Positions 17,407 through 26,532 of a DNA stretch of 64,000 nt are shown here, in pieces; position 1 is the stretch's first letter; each line of letters opens with the position of its first letter. Below the pieces are notes generated by a model that saw only the letters and a list, made by a program, of their open reading frames with translations, had not been told where the DNA came from and did no database searches. The stretch is from Frateuria_A sp051900535 (GTDB lineage: Bacteria > Pseudomonadota > Gammaproteobacteria > Xanthomonadales > Rhodanobacteraceae): assembly GCF_051900535.1 (NCBI RefSeq), contig NZ_JBHZGI010000002.1:434001-498000 (forward strand), written 5' to 3'. The translations under genes and the position numbers were made by a program.

Positions 17407-17655
17407 TCAGGCGGCCCGTGCCTGGCGCGCCGCCAGCTCATCGCGCACCAGCGTGGCCAGCGCCGGATCGCGGATCGAGAACAGATCGAACACGCCCAGC
17501 GCGTGCAGCGTCGGCAGCAGGGCGAGCAGTCGCGGCTCAGCCTGGCAGCGCACAGGTTCGGGCGTCGCCGGATCGAGCATGAGTTGGGCATGCACCACGA
17601 AATCGACGAGCGCGTCGGTGTCGGGCGCGGCGGGTGGCGGAGTGATGAGCGACAT
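17407..17655 (-). CDS. Small hypothetical protein
   Basis: An 82-residue soluble protein with no recognised domain: MSLITPPPAAPDTDALVDFV then a helical, leucine-rich body and a basic-alanine C-terminus. The start at 17655 is supported by AAGGAG seven bases upstream. It stops 73 bp before the marR start and points the same way, so it might be read into the efflux operon promoter region, and it is divergent from the XRE regulator at 17917. It may be a target of that regulator, but nothing in the sequence shows a function. Confidence 0.65.
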   Translation of the reverse strand: MSLITPPPAAPDTDALVDFVVHAQLMLDPATPEPVRCQAEPRLLALLPTLHALGVFDLFSIRDPALATLVRDELAARQARAA

Positions 17656-17916
17656 GCCGATCTCCTTGGGCGGGGCATTGTCGGGACGGCCCCGGTCGAG
17701 CGCTTGAACCGAAGGGCTGACCCTTCGCACGTAGGACGTGCCAACAGGCAGCAACGTGACAGCGTCCGGTGCGGCCGGCGGATGGGGATGTCCGCGACGG
17801 GCCGGCGCACGAGGCGCGTGCGCCGGCACGCAACGTTAGCCGGCGGCGGTTACCATGGGCAGGCAGCCGATACTGCTGGTACCCCCACTACCACCCGTCC
17901 TCTCCCGGGGCTCACG

Positions 17917-18771
17917 ATGAGCACGCGCATGCAACGCATCGAGTTGAAGGCCTTCCTGCGCGCGCGGCGCGCGGCGCTGGCGCCCGAAGCGGTCGGCCTG
18001 CCGCGCGGGCAGCGTCGGCTGACGCCCGGCCTCCGTCGGGAGGAAGTGGCCGCGCTCGCCGACGTCGGTCTCACCTGGTACACGTGGCTGGAGCAGGGAC
18101 GGCAGATCAACGTCTCGGCCGCCGCGCTGGCGCGCATCGCCCGCGCGCTGGCGTTGTCGCCCAGCGACGAGGCCTATCTGTTCGCGCTGGCCGGGCTCGC
18201 GCGGCCCGAACCGGCACCCGCGCGGATCCTGGTGCCGGCGCCCATCCTTGGCATGATCGAACGCTACCAGGGTCCGGCCTTCGTGCTCGATCCGCTGTTC
18301 GACCTGCTCGCCTACAACCGCTACGCCGATTTCCTGTTCGACTTCGAGGCGGTACGCGGGCCGTTCGCGCGCAACCATGTCTGGAACGCCTTCATGCATC
18401 CGCCGCGGCGGGTGCTCTACCAGCCGCATTTCATGCGCAGCGCGGCCAACCTGGTGGCGATCTTCCGCATGAGCCACGCCGCGCACCCTGATGACCCGCG
18501 CTTCGACGCGCTGGTCGAGGCGCTCGTGCAGACCAGCGCGGAGTTCGCCGGACTGTGGGAACAGCAGGAGACCGCGCCGCTGTCGGCGCTGGAGCTGCCG
18601 CTGTACGACGCGCGCCTGGGCCATTTCTGCGTGCACTCGACGCGCCTGCCGATCCGCGACGGCCAGGCCGACGGCGCCACGGTGTTCTGCTTCGTGCCGG
18701 CCGACGCGGCCTCGGACGCCTGCTTCATGCGCATGGTCGAGCTGGTCGACGGGGCGACGCTGCCGGCCTGA
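17917..18771 (+). CDS. XRE family regulator with MmyB-like ligand-binding domain
   Basis: A 284-residue protein. The N-terminal helix-turn-helix (about 5-85) has the hallmark run GLRREEVAALADVGLTWYTW and the segment WLEQGRQINVS typical of this actinobacterial/proteobacterial family. Residues about 100-280 form the MmyB-like PAS-type ligand-binding domain (YQGPAFVLDPLFDLLAYNRY). Members often control an adjacent divergent dehydrogenase or hydrolase and bind a small hydrophobic ligand. Here the divergent neighbour is the 82-residue unknown gene. The ATG at 17917 gives the normal family N-terminus. Confidence 0.9.
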   Translation: MSTRMQRIELKAFLRARRAALAPEAVGLPRGQRRLTPGLRREEVAALADVGLTWYTWLEQGRQINVSAAALARIARALALSPSDEAYLFALAGLARPEPAPARILVPAPILGMIERYQGPAFVLDPLFDLLAYNRYADFLFDFEAVRGPFARNHVWNAFMHPPRRVLYQPHFMRSAANLVAIFRMSHAAHPDDPRFDALVEALVQTSAEFAGLWEQQETAPLSALELPLYDARLGHFCVHSTRLPIRDGQADGATVFCFVPADAASDACFMRMVELVDGATLPA

Positions 18772-18839
18772 ACAGCTGACACCGGCATCACGCACGCGGA
18801 TCGACGATCCGGCCGGATCCCCCGCACAGAAGCGTGATC

Positions 18840-19202
18840 ATGGAACCGATGTTGAGCATGCGTACCGCTGCGGTGCTGCTGGCGCTCACCGCCTTGGGCG
18901 GCCTGCTGATGGCCGGCATCCGCTTCGCCGGCAAGCCGCACCCGCCGACCTGGCTGGCCATGGGGCACGGTTTCATCGCCGGCGCGGCCGTCACGTTGCT
19001 GGTCTATGACTACTTCACCACGGGACTGCCGCAGCTGGCGCAGCTCGCCCTGCTGCTGTTCGTGCTGGCGGCCGCCGGCGGCGGCGTGATGAACCTGGGT
19101 TACCACTGGAAGCGGCTGCCGCTGCCCAAGTGGCTGGTGGTGGTGCACGCGCTGATCGCGGTGGCGGGTTTCGTGCTGCTGCTAATGGCCGCCTGGGCGT
19201 GA
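18840..19202 (+). CDS. Small four-helix integral membrane protein, unknown function
   Basis: A 120-residue hydrophobic protein with four predicted transmembrane helices (about 7-26, 39-57, 63-83, 97-118) and short loops. No known family motif is recognised. The ATG at 18840 is preferred over the GTG at 18834 because AGAAG lies 7 bp upstream of it. The gene is 68 bp downstream of the XRE regulator on the same strand and is followed by a repeat and a strong terminator. Confidence 0.75.
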   Translation: MEPMLSMRTAAVLLALTALGGLLMAGIRFAGKPHPPTWLAMGHGFIAGAAVTLLVYDYFTTGLPQLAQLALLLFVLAAAGGGVMNLGYHWKRLPLPKWLVVVHALIAVAGFVLLLMAAWA

Positions 19203-19206
19203 CTCA

Positions 19207-19266
19207 GGGGTGGGCTTGGGTCTACCTCTCTCGCGAGGAGTGCCGGTGGGCTGAAGCCAGCCCTAC
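19207..19266. repeat. REP-like inverted pair, GGTGGGCTTCAGCCC family
   Basis: A diverged GGGGTGGGCTTGGG arm (19207-19220) and a better-kept inverted arm GGTGGGCTGAAGCCAGCCC (19245-19263) lie between the membrane protein gene and its terminator. Confidence 0.55.
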
Positions 19267-19280
19267 GTTGCGTCCTTGTG

Positions 19281-19310
19281 CCCCTCTCCCGCGCGGGAGA
19301 GGGGCTTTTT
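19281..19310 (+). terminator. Rho-independent terminator within a CTCTCCC-type palindrome
   Basis: A perfect 12-bp stem (19281-19292 with 19293-19304) followed by CTTTTT ends transcription of the four-helix membrane protein gene. The palindrome belongs to the same CTCTCCC/GGGAGAG family as 28661-28680 and 25552-25680. Confidence 0.8.
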
Positions 19311-19318
19311 GATCCGCG

Positions 19319-21739
19319 TTACCTGGCCGGCTTGAGGTAGGTGTCGAACAGCTCGTCGATGCGCCGGTATTCGTCGTACCACGAATCCGCGTGGACGAAG
19401 CCGTGCCGCTCCATCGGGTAGAGCGACATCCAGAAGTTCTTCTTGTGCAGCTCGATGAAGCGCTGGTACAGGCGGATCGAATCGGCCGCCAGCACGTTGT
19501 CGTCGATCAGGCCGTGCTCAATCAGCAGCGGATCGGCCAGCTGATCGGCGAAGTTGATCGGCGAACTGATTGCGTAGGCGTGCGGATCGAGCTCGGGCGC
19601 GTTGAGGATGTTGGCGGTGTATTCGTGGTTGTACAGCCGCCAGTCGCTGACCGGGCGCAGCGCGGCGCCGGCGGCGAATTCGCCCGGCGCGCGCAAGAGC
19701 GCCATCTCGGTCATGAAGCCGCCGTAGCTGCCGCCATAGATACCCACGCGCTTGGGATCCACGTGGTGATGCTTCACCAGCCACGCCTTGCCGTCGAGCA
19801 GGTCTTCGAGCTCCGGGTGGCCCATCTGGCGGTAGATCGCATCGCGCCAGTCGCGGCCGTAGCCCTCGGAGGCGCGGTAGTCCATGTCCAGCACCACGTA
19901 CCCCTTCTGCACGAGCATGTTGTGGAACATCTGCTCGCGGAAGTAGTAGGGCCAGGACTCGATGACGTTCTGTGTGTAGCCGGCGCCGTGCACGAAGATC
20001 ACCGCGGGCCTGGTTTCGGCGTTGTCGGTGGCGGGGCCGTAGTACTTGGCGTAGATGGTGCCGGCGCCGTGGCTGGAAGGCACCTGGACGATCTTCGGCG
20101 CGATCCAGTCGTGCGCGGTGAACGCACTCTTCATCGTGTGGGTCAGCTCGCGCGGTGTGCCGCCGGCGGCCGGCTGTACGGCCAGCTGGTCGAGCACGTA
20201 GGCCGAGGAATGCAGTACTGCCAGGCGGCTGCCATCGGGCGACAGCTCGAAACCGTCCATGCCCTGGTAACGCGTGACGCGAGTGAGGTCGCCACCATCG
20301 CTCGGCACGCGGTAGACGTCATAGCCGTAGGGCGCCACCTGATTGGTGCGCAGGTAGAACCACTGCCCGTCCTGCGACAGTTGCGGATGGCTGACCTCGA
20401 ACTTGCCGGACGTCAACGCTTTCGTCTTGCCGTCGAGCGGCTTGGCGTAGAGCTGCGACCAGCCGCTCTCCTCGGAGAGGTACCAGAGCGTGCGGCCGTC
20501 CTTCAGCCAGCCGAAATCGTTGAAGTTCCAGTTGATCCAGGCGTCGTCGTGCAGGCGGTGCTGGTTGACCAGCGCGTGGTTCGTGAAATCGACGCTGGCG
20601 ATCCAGCGATCCTTGTTGTCGATCGCGCGCAACTGGATGGCCAGGTTCCGGCCGTCCGCGCTCCACACGATGCCGCCGCCACCGCCGTCCTCGGCGCTGG
20701 AGACGATGCGCACCGGGCGCACGTCGGGAGCCTTGAGCGCCTTGGCCTGCTCATCCTTGCCAGCCTTCTTCAGGGCCGCGACGGTCTGCGCGCGGATCGC
20801 CGCGAGCGGGTCGTCCTTGATGCCCGGGAGGTTCTCGATCGGCAAGGCGTAGTGCCGGTGCTCGCGCAGGTCCAGCAACATGAGCGACTGCGCCGCCGGT
20901 TCGTTGTGGCCGACGTAAACGTGCGTGTCCTCGCCCTCGGCGTAGCCGGAGTCGGTGACGTAATGGGTGAGTTTGGGCTGGCGGCCCGCCTCGTAGGCCT
21001 TGGGCCGCGTGACCACCAGCAGCCAGTGCGCGTCCGGCGAGAGCTCGGTGTCGACCGCCACGATCTTGTCGCCCAGCCAGAACGGCTGCGGCGCGCGGCC
21101 CGGGTCGGCCGCGGCCAGCGCCTTGGCGTTGGCTTTTTCGGCGTCCTTGTCGGCCTTGAGCTGGCGCAACGTGGAGAAGAGTTCGAGCTGTTCGTCCTCC
21201 AGCGCGCCGGTCTCTTTCTCGTCCGGGTCGTCGGCGAATTTCAGCACGGCCACCGGCGTGCTGACGCCGCGGGCCAGGTCGTAGCTGTACCAGTCGTCGC
21301 CGGAGCGGTACTGCAGCGCGCGGCTGTCGGCGGAAAACTGCGGCGCCGATTCATCCTCGACGGTCTGCGTCACCTGCGCGGTGCGCCCGTCGGCCAGCGT
21401 GCGCAGGAATACGTCGCCGTGGCGCACGAAGGCGGCATAGCGGTGCATGCGGTCGTACACCGACGGACCGTCGGCGCTGGCCACGCCGGCGGGGTCGAGC
21501 TTCTCGCTGCGGCCGGTCGCCGGATCCACGCGATACAGGTCGCGCACCTCGCTGCCGTCACGCTTGAGCCGGTAATAGATCGCCTGCCCGTCGGCGCTCC
21601 AGTACGGTGCCTCCACCGCCTGCCCGATCCAGTCGGGATTGGCCATGATCGTTTCCAGATCCAGCGGCGCGGCCGGCGCGGCCGCCAGCGCCGGCAGCGC
21701 GGTAAAGGCGGCCAGGCCCGCCAGGAGAAGTCGACGCAT
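19319..21739 (-). CDS. S9 family prolyl oligopeptidase / dipeptidyl aminopeptidase, secreted
   Basis: An 806-residue serine peptidase. A signal peptide (about 1-21, LLLAGLAAFTALPALAAAP) indicates a periplasmic or exported enzyme. Residues about 40-540 form a beta-propeller with WD40-like/PD40 units; the C-terminal alpha/beta hydrolase domain has the nucleophile in GIYGGSYGGF (Ser near 671), an Asp in GLIDDNV (near 744) and a His in ERHGF (near 776). It should cleave short peptides, with specificity resembling dipeptidyl-peptidase IV or acylaminoacyl peptidases. It is monocistronic and divergent from the carboxylesterase. Confidence 0.92.
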   Translation of the reverse strand: MRRLLLAGLAAFTALPALAAAPAAPLDLETIMANPDWIGQAVEAPYWSADGQAIYYRLKRDGSEVRDLYRVDPATGRSEKLDPAGVASADGPSVYDRMHRYAAFVRHGDVFLRTLADGRTAQVTQTVEDESAPQFSADSRALQYRSGDDWYSYDLARGVSTPVAVLKFADDPDEKETGALEDEQLELFSTLRQLKADKDAEKANAKALAAADPGRAPQPFWLGDKIVAVDTELSPDAHWLLVVTRPKAYEAGRQPKLTHYVTDSGYAEGEDTHVYVGHNEPAAQSLMLLDLREHRHYALPIENLPGIKDDPLAAIRAQTVAALKKAGKDEQAKALKAPDVRPVRIVSSAEDGGGGGIVWSADGRNLAIQLRAIDNKDRWIASVDFTNHALVNQHRLHDDAWINWNFNDFGWLKDGRTLWYLSEESGWSQLYAKPLDGKTKALTSGKFEVSHPQLSQDGQWFYLRTNQVAPYGYDVYRVPSDGGDLTRVTRYQGMDGFELSPDGSRLAVLHSSAYVLDQLAVQPAAGGTPRELTHTMKSAFTAHDWIAPKIVQVPSSHGAGTIYAKYYGPATDNAETRPAVIFVHGAGYTQNVIESWPYYFREQMFHNMLVQKGYVVLDMDYRASEGYGRDWRDAIYRQMGHPELEDLLDGKAWLVKHHHVDPKRVGIYGGSYGGFMTEMALLRAPGEFAAGAALRPVSDWRLYNHEYTANILNAPELDPHAYAISSPINFADQLADPLLIEHGLIDDNVLAADSIRLYQRFIELHKKNFWMSLYPMERHGFVHADSWYDEYRRIDELFDTYLKPAR

Positions 21740-21888
21740 GGAAGCGCTCCGCTAGTGGCAAAGCATCCGAGCATAGCCAAGCCTGCCTGTCCCGCAAGCG
21801 CCACAAGTCCCGGCGAAGGCCGCGCGCGTTGGCGGTCGCACGAGCCATGGGCGAAACTGATCGACTTGCGCACACCACTGGAACGCCC

Positions 21889-22554
21889 ATGAACCTGCTC
21901 CCCAGCGTCGAACACGAAACCGGCCCGGAGCCCCGCCACAGCGTGATCTGGCTGCACGGGCTGGGCGCCGACGGCAACGACTTCGCGCCGATCGTGCCCG
22001 AGCTCGTCGATCGGACCTGGCCGGCGCTGCGCTTCGTGTTCCCGCATGCGCCGGTGCAGCCGGTCAGCGTCAACGGCGGCATGCCGATGCGCGCCTGGTA
22101 CGACATCTTCGGTTTCGACGCACGCGCGCCGCAGGACGAGGCCGGCATCCGTCGCGCGATCGGGGCGGTGGAGGCGCTGATCGCGCGCGAGCACGAGCGC
22201 GGCGTGCCGAGCGAGCGGATCGTGCTGGCCGGCTTCTCGCAGGGCGGCGCCATCGCACTGGCTGCCGGGTTGCGCCATGCGCAGCCGCTGGCCGGCATCG
22301 TGGCGCTCTCCACATACCTGCCGATCAGCGCCACGCTGGCGCCCGAGCGCAGCGCTGCCAACGCGCGGGTACCGATCTTCTGGGGCCACGGCAACGCCGA
22401 CCCGATCGTGGCGCTGCAGCGTGGCATCGATTCGCGCACGTTGCTGGCAGGGTTGGGCTATACGATCGACTGGCACACTTACCCCATGCCGCACTCGGTC
22501 TGCGCCGAGGAGATCACCGACCTGCGCCACTGGCTCACCGATCGCCTCGGGTAG
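21889..22554 (+). CDS. Alpha/beta hydrolase, carboxylesterase/phospholipase type
   Basis: A 221-residue enzyme of the carboxylesterase/acyl-protein thioesterase family. The oxyanion motif WLHGLGADGNDF (21-32) and catalytic residues Ser117 (GFSQGG), Asp171 (GNADPIV) and His202 (PMPHSV) are all present. It hydrolyses short-chain esters; the physiological substrate is unknown. There is no signal peptide. The ATG at 21889 is chosen because it gives the usual family N-terminus; an upstream in-frame start would add 20 unrelated residues. Confidence 0.9.
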   Translation: MNLLPSVEHETGPEPRHSVIWLHGLGADGNDFAPIVPELVDRTWPALRFVFPHAPVQPVSVNGGMPMRAWYDIFGFDARAPQDEAGIRRAIGAVEALIAREHERGVPSERIVLAGFSQGGAIALAAGLRHAQPLAGIVALSTYLPISATLAPERSAANARVPIFWGHGNADPIVALQRGIDSRTLLAGLGYTIDWHTYPMPHSVCAEEITDLRHWLTDRLG

Positions 22555-22665
22555 CTTCCGACTCCCTCCGCCAAAGGGTTGAGGGGAGGAGCCGCGCTCG
22601 CTTCGAACCCCGGCACACCGGGATTTGGCCGCCCACGCCATGGCGGGAGGACAGGCAAATGCCGG

Positions 22666-22671
22666 CATACT
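22666..22671 (+). promoter_or_regulatory. -10-like hexamer CATACT, probable leaderless start
   Basis: CATACT ends 7 bp before the ATG of the sensor kinase at 22679, and no Shine-Dalgarno is present. Confidence 0.35.
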
Positions 22672-22678
22672 GATCCGC

Positions 22679-23725
22679 ATGAGCGCCCAGCCCGCCCGCC
22701 CCACCACGCCGCTGCCCGACTTCTGCCGCCTGCCGGCGGTCGCCGCGCTGTTCGCGGTCGGTGCGCTCACTGTCACGCTGATGTGGCTGGCGCCGGACAA
22801 CACCCGCGGCTGGCGCGGTTACAGCGTCGGCATGCTGTTCGTGACCTGGCTGTCGATGCTGATCGCGCTGGCGCTGTGCTACGCGCGGCCGTGGCTGCAG
22901 CGTCTGGGCGGCTGGATGCCCTATGCCGGGGTGTGGCTGCTGATCGAGCTGGTGGTGGCGCTGGCCAGCGCGCTGGCCCGATGGATGGACCTGGCCCTGC
23001 AACTGAGCCTGGTGCACGGCGCGCCGGCGGCCTTCGTGCGCGACAACCTGCTGATCGCCGCTTTGCTGGGCGCGGCGATGCTGCGCTACTTCTACGTGCT
23101 GGCGCAGTGGCAGGCGCGGCTGGCCGCGGTCGCGCACGCGCAGGTCGATGCGCTGCAGGCGCGCATCCGCCCGCACTTCCTGTTCAACAGCATGAACACC
23201 GTGGCCGCGCTGGTGCGGGTCGACCCGGCCGCGGCCGAGCGCACCATCGAGGATCTTTGCGAACTGTTCCGCGCCGCGCTTGGCCAGTCGGGCAGCCGCG
23301 ACGGCACGCTGGGCGAAGAGCTCGCGCTGGTCGAGCGCTACCTCGCCATCGAGCAGCTGCGCCTGGGCGAGCGCCTGCGCGTGCGCCGCGAACTCGACGG
23401 GTTGCCAATGGACTATCCGCTGCCGCGATTGCTGCTGCAGCCGCTGGTGGAGAACGCCGTGCGCCACGGCATCCAGCCGCGGCGCGAGGGCGGCGAGATC
23501 GTGCTGCGCGGCGCGGTGGACGGTCGCGTGTTGCTGATCGACATCAGCAACCCGCTGTCGAATGCGCCGACCACGCCCGGCCACGGCCACGGCTTGACCA
23601 ACGTGCGCCAACGCGTGGCCTACCGCTATGGCGCGCGCGCGGCGGTCGACGCCGGGCCGGACGCGGACCGATTCGTGGTGCGCCTGCGCCTGCCGCTCGA
23701 TCCGCCACCGGGGGAGTTCGCCTGA
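22679..23725 (+). CDS. algZ: Sensor histidine kinase, LytS/AlgZ (FimS) type
   Basis: A 348-residue membrane kinase. About four transmembrane helices fill residues 18-140, then a His_kinase domain with the phospho-acceptor His166 in RIRPHFLFNSMNTVAAL and an ATPase part (LVENAVRHGIQPR; GHGHGLTNVRQR). This short, PAS-less architecture is that of AlgZ/FimS, partner of AlgR. The next gene encodes the LytTR regulator and overlaps it by one base (TGATG), so the two are co-translated. In Pseudomonas this pair also precedes hemC and controls alginate, twitching and virulence; the targets here are unknown. Confidence 0.88.
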   Translation: MSAQPARPTTPLPDFCRLPAVAALFAVGALTVTLMWLAPDNTRGWRGYSVGMLFVTWLSMLIALALCYARPWLQRLGGWMPYAGVWLLIELVVALASALARWMDLALQLSLVHGAPAAFVRDNLLIAALLGAAMLRYFYVLAQWQARLAAVAHAQVDALQARIRPHFLFNSMNTVAALVRVDPAAAERTIEDLCELFRAALGQSGSRDGTLGEELALVERYLAIEQLRLGERLRVRRELDGLPMDYPLPRLLLQPLVENAVRHGIQPRREGGEIVLRGAVDGRVLLIDISNPLSNAPTTPGHGHGLTNVRQRVAYRYGARAAVDAGPDADRFVVRLRLPLDPPPGEFA

Positions 23726-24429
23726 TGCGCGTGCTGATCGTCGACGACGAGCCATTGGCGCGCGCGCGCCTGGCCGCGCTGCTGGGCGAGTGCGATGGCG
23801 TGGTGGTCGCCGGCAGCGTGGCCGACGGCGAAGCCGCGCTGGCGGCCATCGGCGAAACGCAACCGGACCTGCTGCTGCTGGACATCAATATGCCGGGCCT
23901 GGACGGCGCCGCGCTGGCCGCGCGGCTGGCCGGGCACGCGCGTCCGCAGGTGGTGTTCTGCACGGCGTACGAAAACCACGCGCTGACCGCGTTCGAGCTG
24001 GGCGCGGTCGACTACCTGCTCAAGCCGGTGCGGCTGGAGCGCCTGCGCGAAGCCCTGCAGCGCGCCCGCCAGCGCCTTGCCGCGGTGCCGGCCGAACCGG
24101 TCGGCTACCTGCGCGGCCGGCTGCGCGGCGAACAGGTGCGCATCGCGCTGACCGAGGTGGTGTGTCTGCTCGCCGAGGAAAAATACGTGGTCGTGCGCCA
24201 TGCCGGCGGCGAGCTGCTGATCGAGGAGTCGCTGCGCCAGCTGGAGGAGGAGCACCCCACCCAACTGGTACGCCTGCACCGCAACTGCCTGGTGCCGGCT
24301 CCGCGGCTGCTGGGGCTGAAGACCCTCGCCGACGGCCGCGTGCTGGCACGGCTGGCCGGCACCGAGTTCAGCCCCGAGGTGAGCCGGCGCAACCTGCCGG
24401 CGGTGCGCAAGCTGCTGCGCACGGGCTAG
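23725..24429 (+). CDS. algR: LytTR family response regulator, AlgR-like
   Basis: A 234-residue regulator. The receiver domain (1-115) has acidic residues Asp7 and Asp8, phospho-acceptor Asp53 (LLLDINMPGLD) and the switch segment DYLLKPVRLERL. A LytTR DNA-binding domain follows (about 130-234, with EEKYVVVRH and RLHRNCLV). It is translationally coupled to the kinase gene and lies 198 bp upstream of hemC. The assignment to AlgR rests on the domain pair plus the algZ-algR-hemC order. Confidence 0.9.
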   Translation: MRVLIVDDEPLARARLAALLGECDGVVVAGSVADGEAALAAIGETQPDLLLLDINMPGLDGAALAARLAGHARPQVVFCTAYENHALTAFELGAVDYLLKPVRLERLREALQRARQRLAAVPAEPVGYLRGRLRGEQVRIALTEVVCLLAEEKYVVVRHAGGELLIEESLRQLEEEHPTQLVRLHRNCLVPAPRLLGLKTLADGRVLARLAGTEFSPEVSRRNLPAVRKLLRTG

Positions 24430-24627
24430 AGGTCCCGCCAATGAAGATGGTCGGGGCGGGCCCGCTGCGTCGATTGCCTCTTCGACGATTCGTCGGCACG
24501 GTGGGCCCACGGCCCTGCGCGAAGCAGGTGGCTCGCGTGCAGGCTTTGCGGCCTGGGTCGCCACGCCGCACGCGCGATGTGGCGATTGCGGCGACAATAG
24601 GCGTTCAGCGTCATCGCCGGAGTTCCC

Positions 24628-25542
24628 ATGCAGCCTTCCATCCTGCGCATCGCCACCCGCAAGAGCGCCCTCGCGCTGTGGCAGGCCGAGCACGTCGCCG
24701 CGCGGTTGCGCGCCGAGCACCCGGGCCTGGCCGTCGAACTGGTGCCGATGACCACCCGCGGCGACGAAATTGCCGACCGCCCGCTTGCCACCATCGGCGG
24801 CAAGGGGCTGTTCCTGAAAGAGCTGGAAGTGGCGATGCTGGAAGGCCGCGCGGACCTGGCGGTGCACTCGCTCAAGGACGTGCCGGCCGAGCTGGAACCG
24901 GGCTTCGTGCTGCCGGCGATGCTGCCGCGCGCCGACGCGGCCGATGCGTTCGTCAGCAACGACCACGCCACGCTGGATGCGCTGCCCCACGGCGCCCGCG
25001 TGGGCACCTCCTCGCTGCGCCGGCAGGCGCAGCTGCGCGCGACGCGGCCGGATCTGGAGCTGCTCGACCTGCGCGGCAACGTCAACACCCGCCTGGCCAA
25101 GCTCGACGCCGGCGACTACGACGCCATCGTGCTGGCCTGTGCCGGGCTCGAGCGGCTGGGCCTGGCAGCGCGCATCCGCCAGCGGCTGGCCGCGCCGGAC
25201 TGGCTGCCGGCACCGGGCCAGGCAGCGATCGCGATCGAGGCGCGCGCTGACCAGCCGGCCGTGCTGGCGCTGCTGGCGGCACTGGACGATGCCGACACGC
25301 GCGTGACCGTCAGCGCCGAGCGCGCGATGAACCATGCGCTCGGCGGCAGCTGCACGGTGCCGGTGGCGGCCTGGTGCGTGCTGGGCGAGCGCGGCCTGCA
25401 TCTGCGCGGGCTGGTCGGTGATGCCGCCAGCGGACAGTTAGTGCGGGCGGAGGCGAGCGGTCCAGTCGACCGGCCGGAGGTGCTCGGTCGCGCGGTGGCC
25501 GATGCGTTGCTGGCGCAGGGTGCGGGCGACATGCTGGGCTAA
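24628..25542 (+). CDS. hemC: Porphobilinogen deaminase (hydroxymethylbilane synthase)
   Basis: A 304-residue cytoplasmic enzyme of tetrapyrrole synthesis that polymerises four porphobilinogens into hydroxymethylbilane. The N-terminus IRIATRKSALALWQAEHV (here LRIATRKSALALWQAEHV), the GDEI and GGKGLFLKELE motifs, the catalytic Asp in HSLKDVP, and the dipyrromethane-cofactor Cys242 in GGSCTVPV are all present. A CGGAG ribosome binding site precedes the ATG. hemD is not downstream, unlike in enterics, where hemC and hemD adjoin. Confidence 0.97.
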   Translation: MQPSILRIATRKSALALWQAEHVAARLRAEHPGLAVELVPMTTRGDEIADRPLATIGGKGLFLKELEVAMLEGRADLAVHSLKDVPAELEPGFVLPAMLPRADAADAFVSNDHATLDALPHGARVGTSSLRRQAQLRATRPDLELLDLRGNVNTRLAKLDAGDYDAIVLACAGLERLGLAARIRQRLAAPDWLPAPGQAAIAIEARADQPAVLALLAALDDADTRVTVSAERAMNHALGGSCTVPVAAWCVLGERGLHLRGLVGDAASGQLVRAEASGPVDRPEVLGRAVADALLAQGAGDMLG

Positions 25543-25551
25543 TGCTTTGAT

Positions 25552-25680
25552 CCTTCTCCCTGCGGGGAGAAGGCCGGGATGAGGGGCGGGGCTCGCGGGA
25601 GTGTCGGCTCGGGAACCAAGCACTTAGTTGTCCCCCGCAAGATTGGCCCCTCACCTCAATCCTCTCCTCGAAGGGAGAGG
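25552..25680. repeat. BIME-like inverted pair of CTTCTCCC palindromes
   Basis: A hairpin CCTTCTCCC-TGC-GGGGAGAAGG (25552-25573) followed by GGGATGAGGGG is mirrored by CCCCTCACCTCAATCC and a second hairpin CCTCTCC-TCGAA-GGGAGAGG (25661-25680). The whole is an inverted pair of one repeat unit between the convergent hemC and DUF481 genes, where it could act as a two-way terminator. Confidence 0.7.
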
Positions 25681-25722
25681 AAGCAAACGAGGCGCTTCGC
25701 GCCGCGACAGCTTTTATTGAAG

Positions 25723-26532
25723 CTAGAAGTTGTAGACCAGGTTGGTCGTGGTCAGCGTGTCGGTGCTCTGCGTGCCCGGCTGCGTGTCGGAGTTGTAGCG
25801 CACCTGGAAGCCCAGCTTGAGCGCCAGCTTCTTGGTCATGCTGACCGACAGGCCCGCGTCGTTCTGGTAGTACTTGTTCTTCGAGCCCGCTTCGACCAGC
25901 AGCGTGTCCTCGAAGGCGGTGTTGTCGGTCAGGCGGTATTTGAAGTTGATCAGGCCACGGCCGACCAGTTCGCTTTCGGTGGGCTGGCGCATGTCGGTCG
26001 CCACGCCGTTGACCAGCACGGTGGTGTCGGCCGGGCGGTAGCGCTTGTAACCGGGACCGATTTCGAAGGACAGCTCCGTGCGCTCGTTCTTGAGCGCGAT
26101 GTACCCATAGCCCAGCGAGACGATGCCCTGCCACAGGTTGGCGCCGAAGTCGTCGTGCTCGTAGCGGCCCGCGCCGACGATGTAGCTGCGCGGATCGAGC
26201 TTGTAACCGACCGAGGCGCCACCGTCGTAGCGGTTGGCGGTGGTGGTGAAGCGATCGACCGTGTTGCCGCTGGCGTCGAGCACTGTCACTTCGCCCTTCG
26301 AACGCATGCCGTTCAGGAAGAAATTGTTCTTCCAGTACTCGTTTTCCTGGTTCAGGCCGAGCTTGGCGTTGACGTTCTCGGTGCGCGAGTTGCCGCGCGC
26401 CGAGGCGAAGCCGAACTCGCCCGAGCCGGTCCAGCCGCCGTTGTCGGTGCTCGTGTCGGTGTCGGCATCCTGCGCCTGCACCACGCCGGCGAAGGCGAAC
26501 AGGCACGCGGCTGCGATCAGGGTCTTGGTCAT
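25723..26532 (-). CDS. DUF481 family outer membrane protein (YdiY-like)
   Basis: A 269-residue secreted beta-rich protein. The signal peptide MTKTLIAAACLFAFAGVVQA is followed by an acidic spacer and an even-stranded barrel pattern (WTGSGEFGFASARGNSRTEN; LALKLGFQVRYNSD) ending TTTNLVYNF with a terminal Phe. This matches DUF481/YdiY outer membrane proteins, whose role is unknown (some are acid-inducible or salt-induced). The start at 26532 fits the signal peptide best; an in-frame ATG at 26544 is possible, and neither has a good ribosome binding site. It is convergent with hemC. Confidence 0.85.
   Translation of the reverse strand: MTKTLIAAACLFAFAGVVQAQDADTDTSTDNGGWTGSGEFGFASARGNSRTENVNAKLGLNQENEYWKNNFFLNGMRSKGEVTVLDASGNTVDRFTTTANRYDGGASVGYKLDPRSYIVGAGRYEHDDFGANLWQGIVSLGYGYIALKNERTELSFEIGPGYKRYRPADTTVLVNGVATDMRQPTESELVGRGLINFKYRLTDNTAFEDTLLVEAGSKNKYYQNDAGLSVSMTKKLALKLGFQVRYNSDTQPGTQSTDTLTTTNLVYNF

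Noticed and set aside
19391..21892. Long plus-strand frame opposite the S9 peptidase, and similar frames at 28741-30633, 41522-43666 and 54674-56824
   Set aside because: All are antisense shadows of genes with recognised catalytic motifs, and they have no ribosome binding site or domain.
24441..24700. Small ORF after algR beginning MKMVGAGPLRR
   Set aside because: It runs out of frame into hemC, has arginine-rich shadow composition and no homologue pattern.
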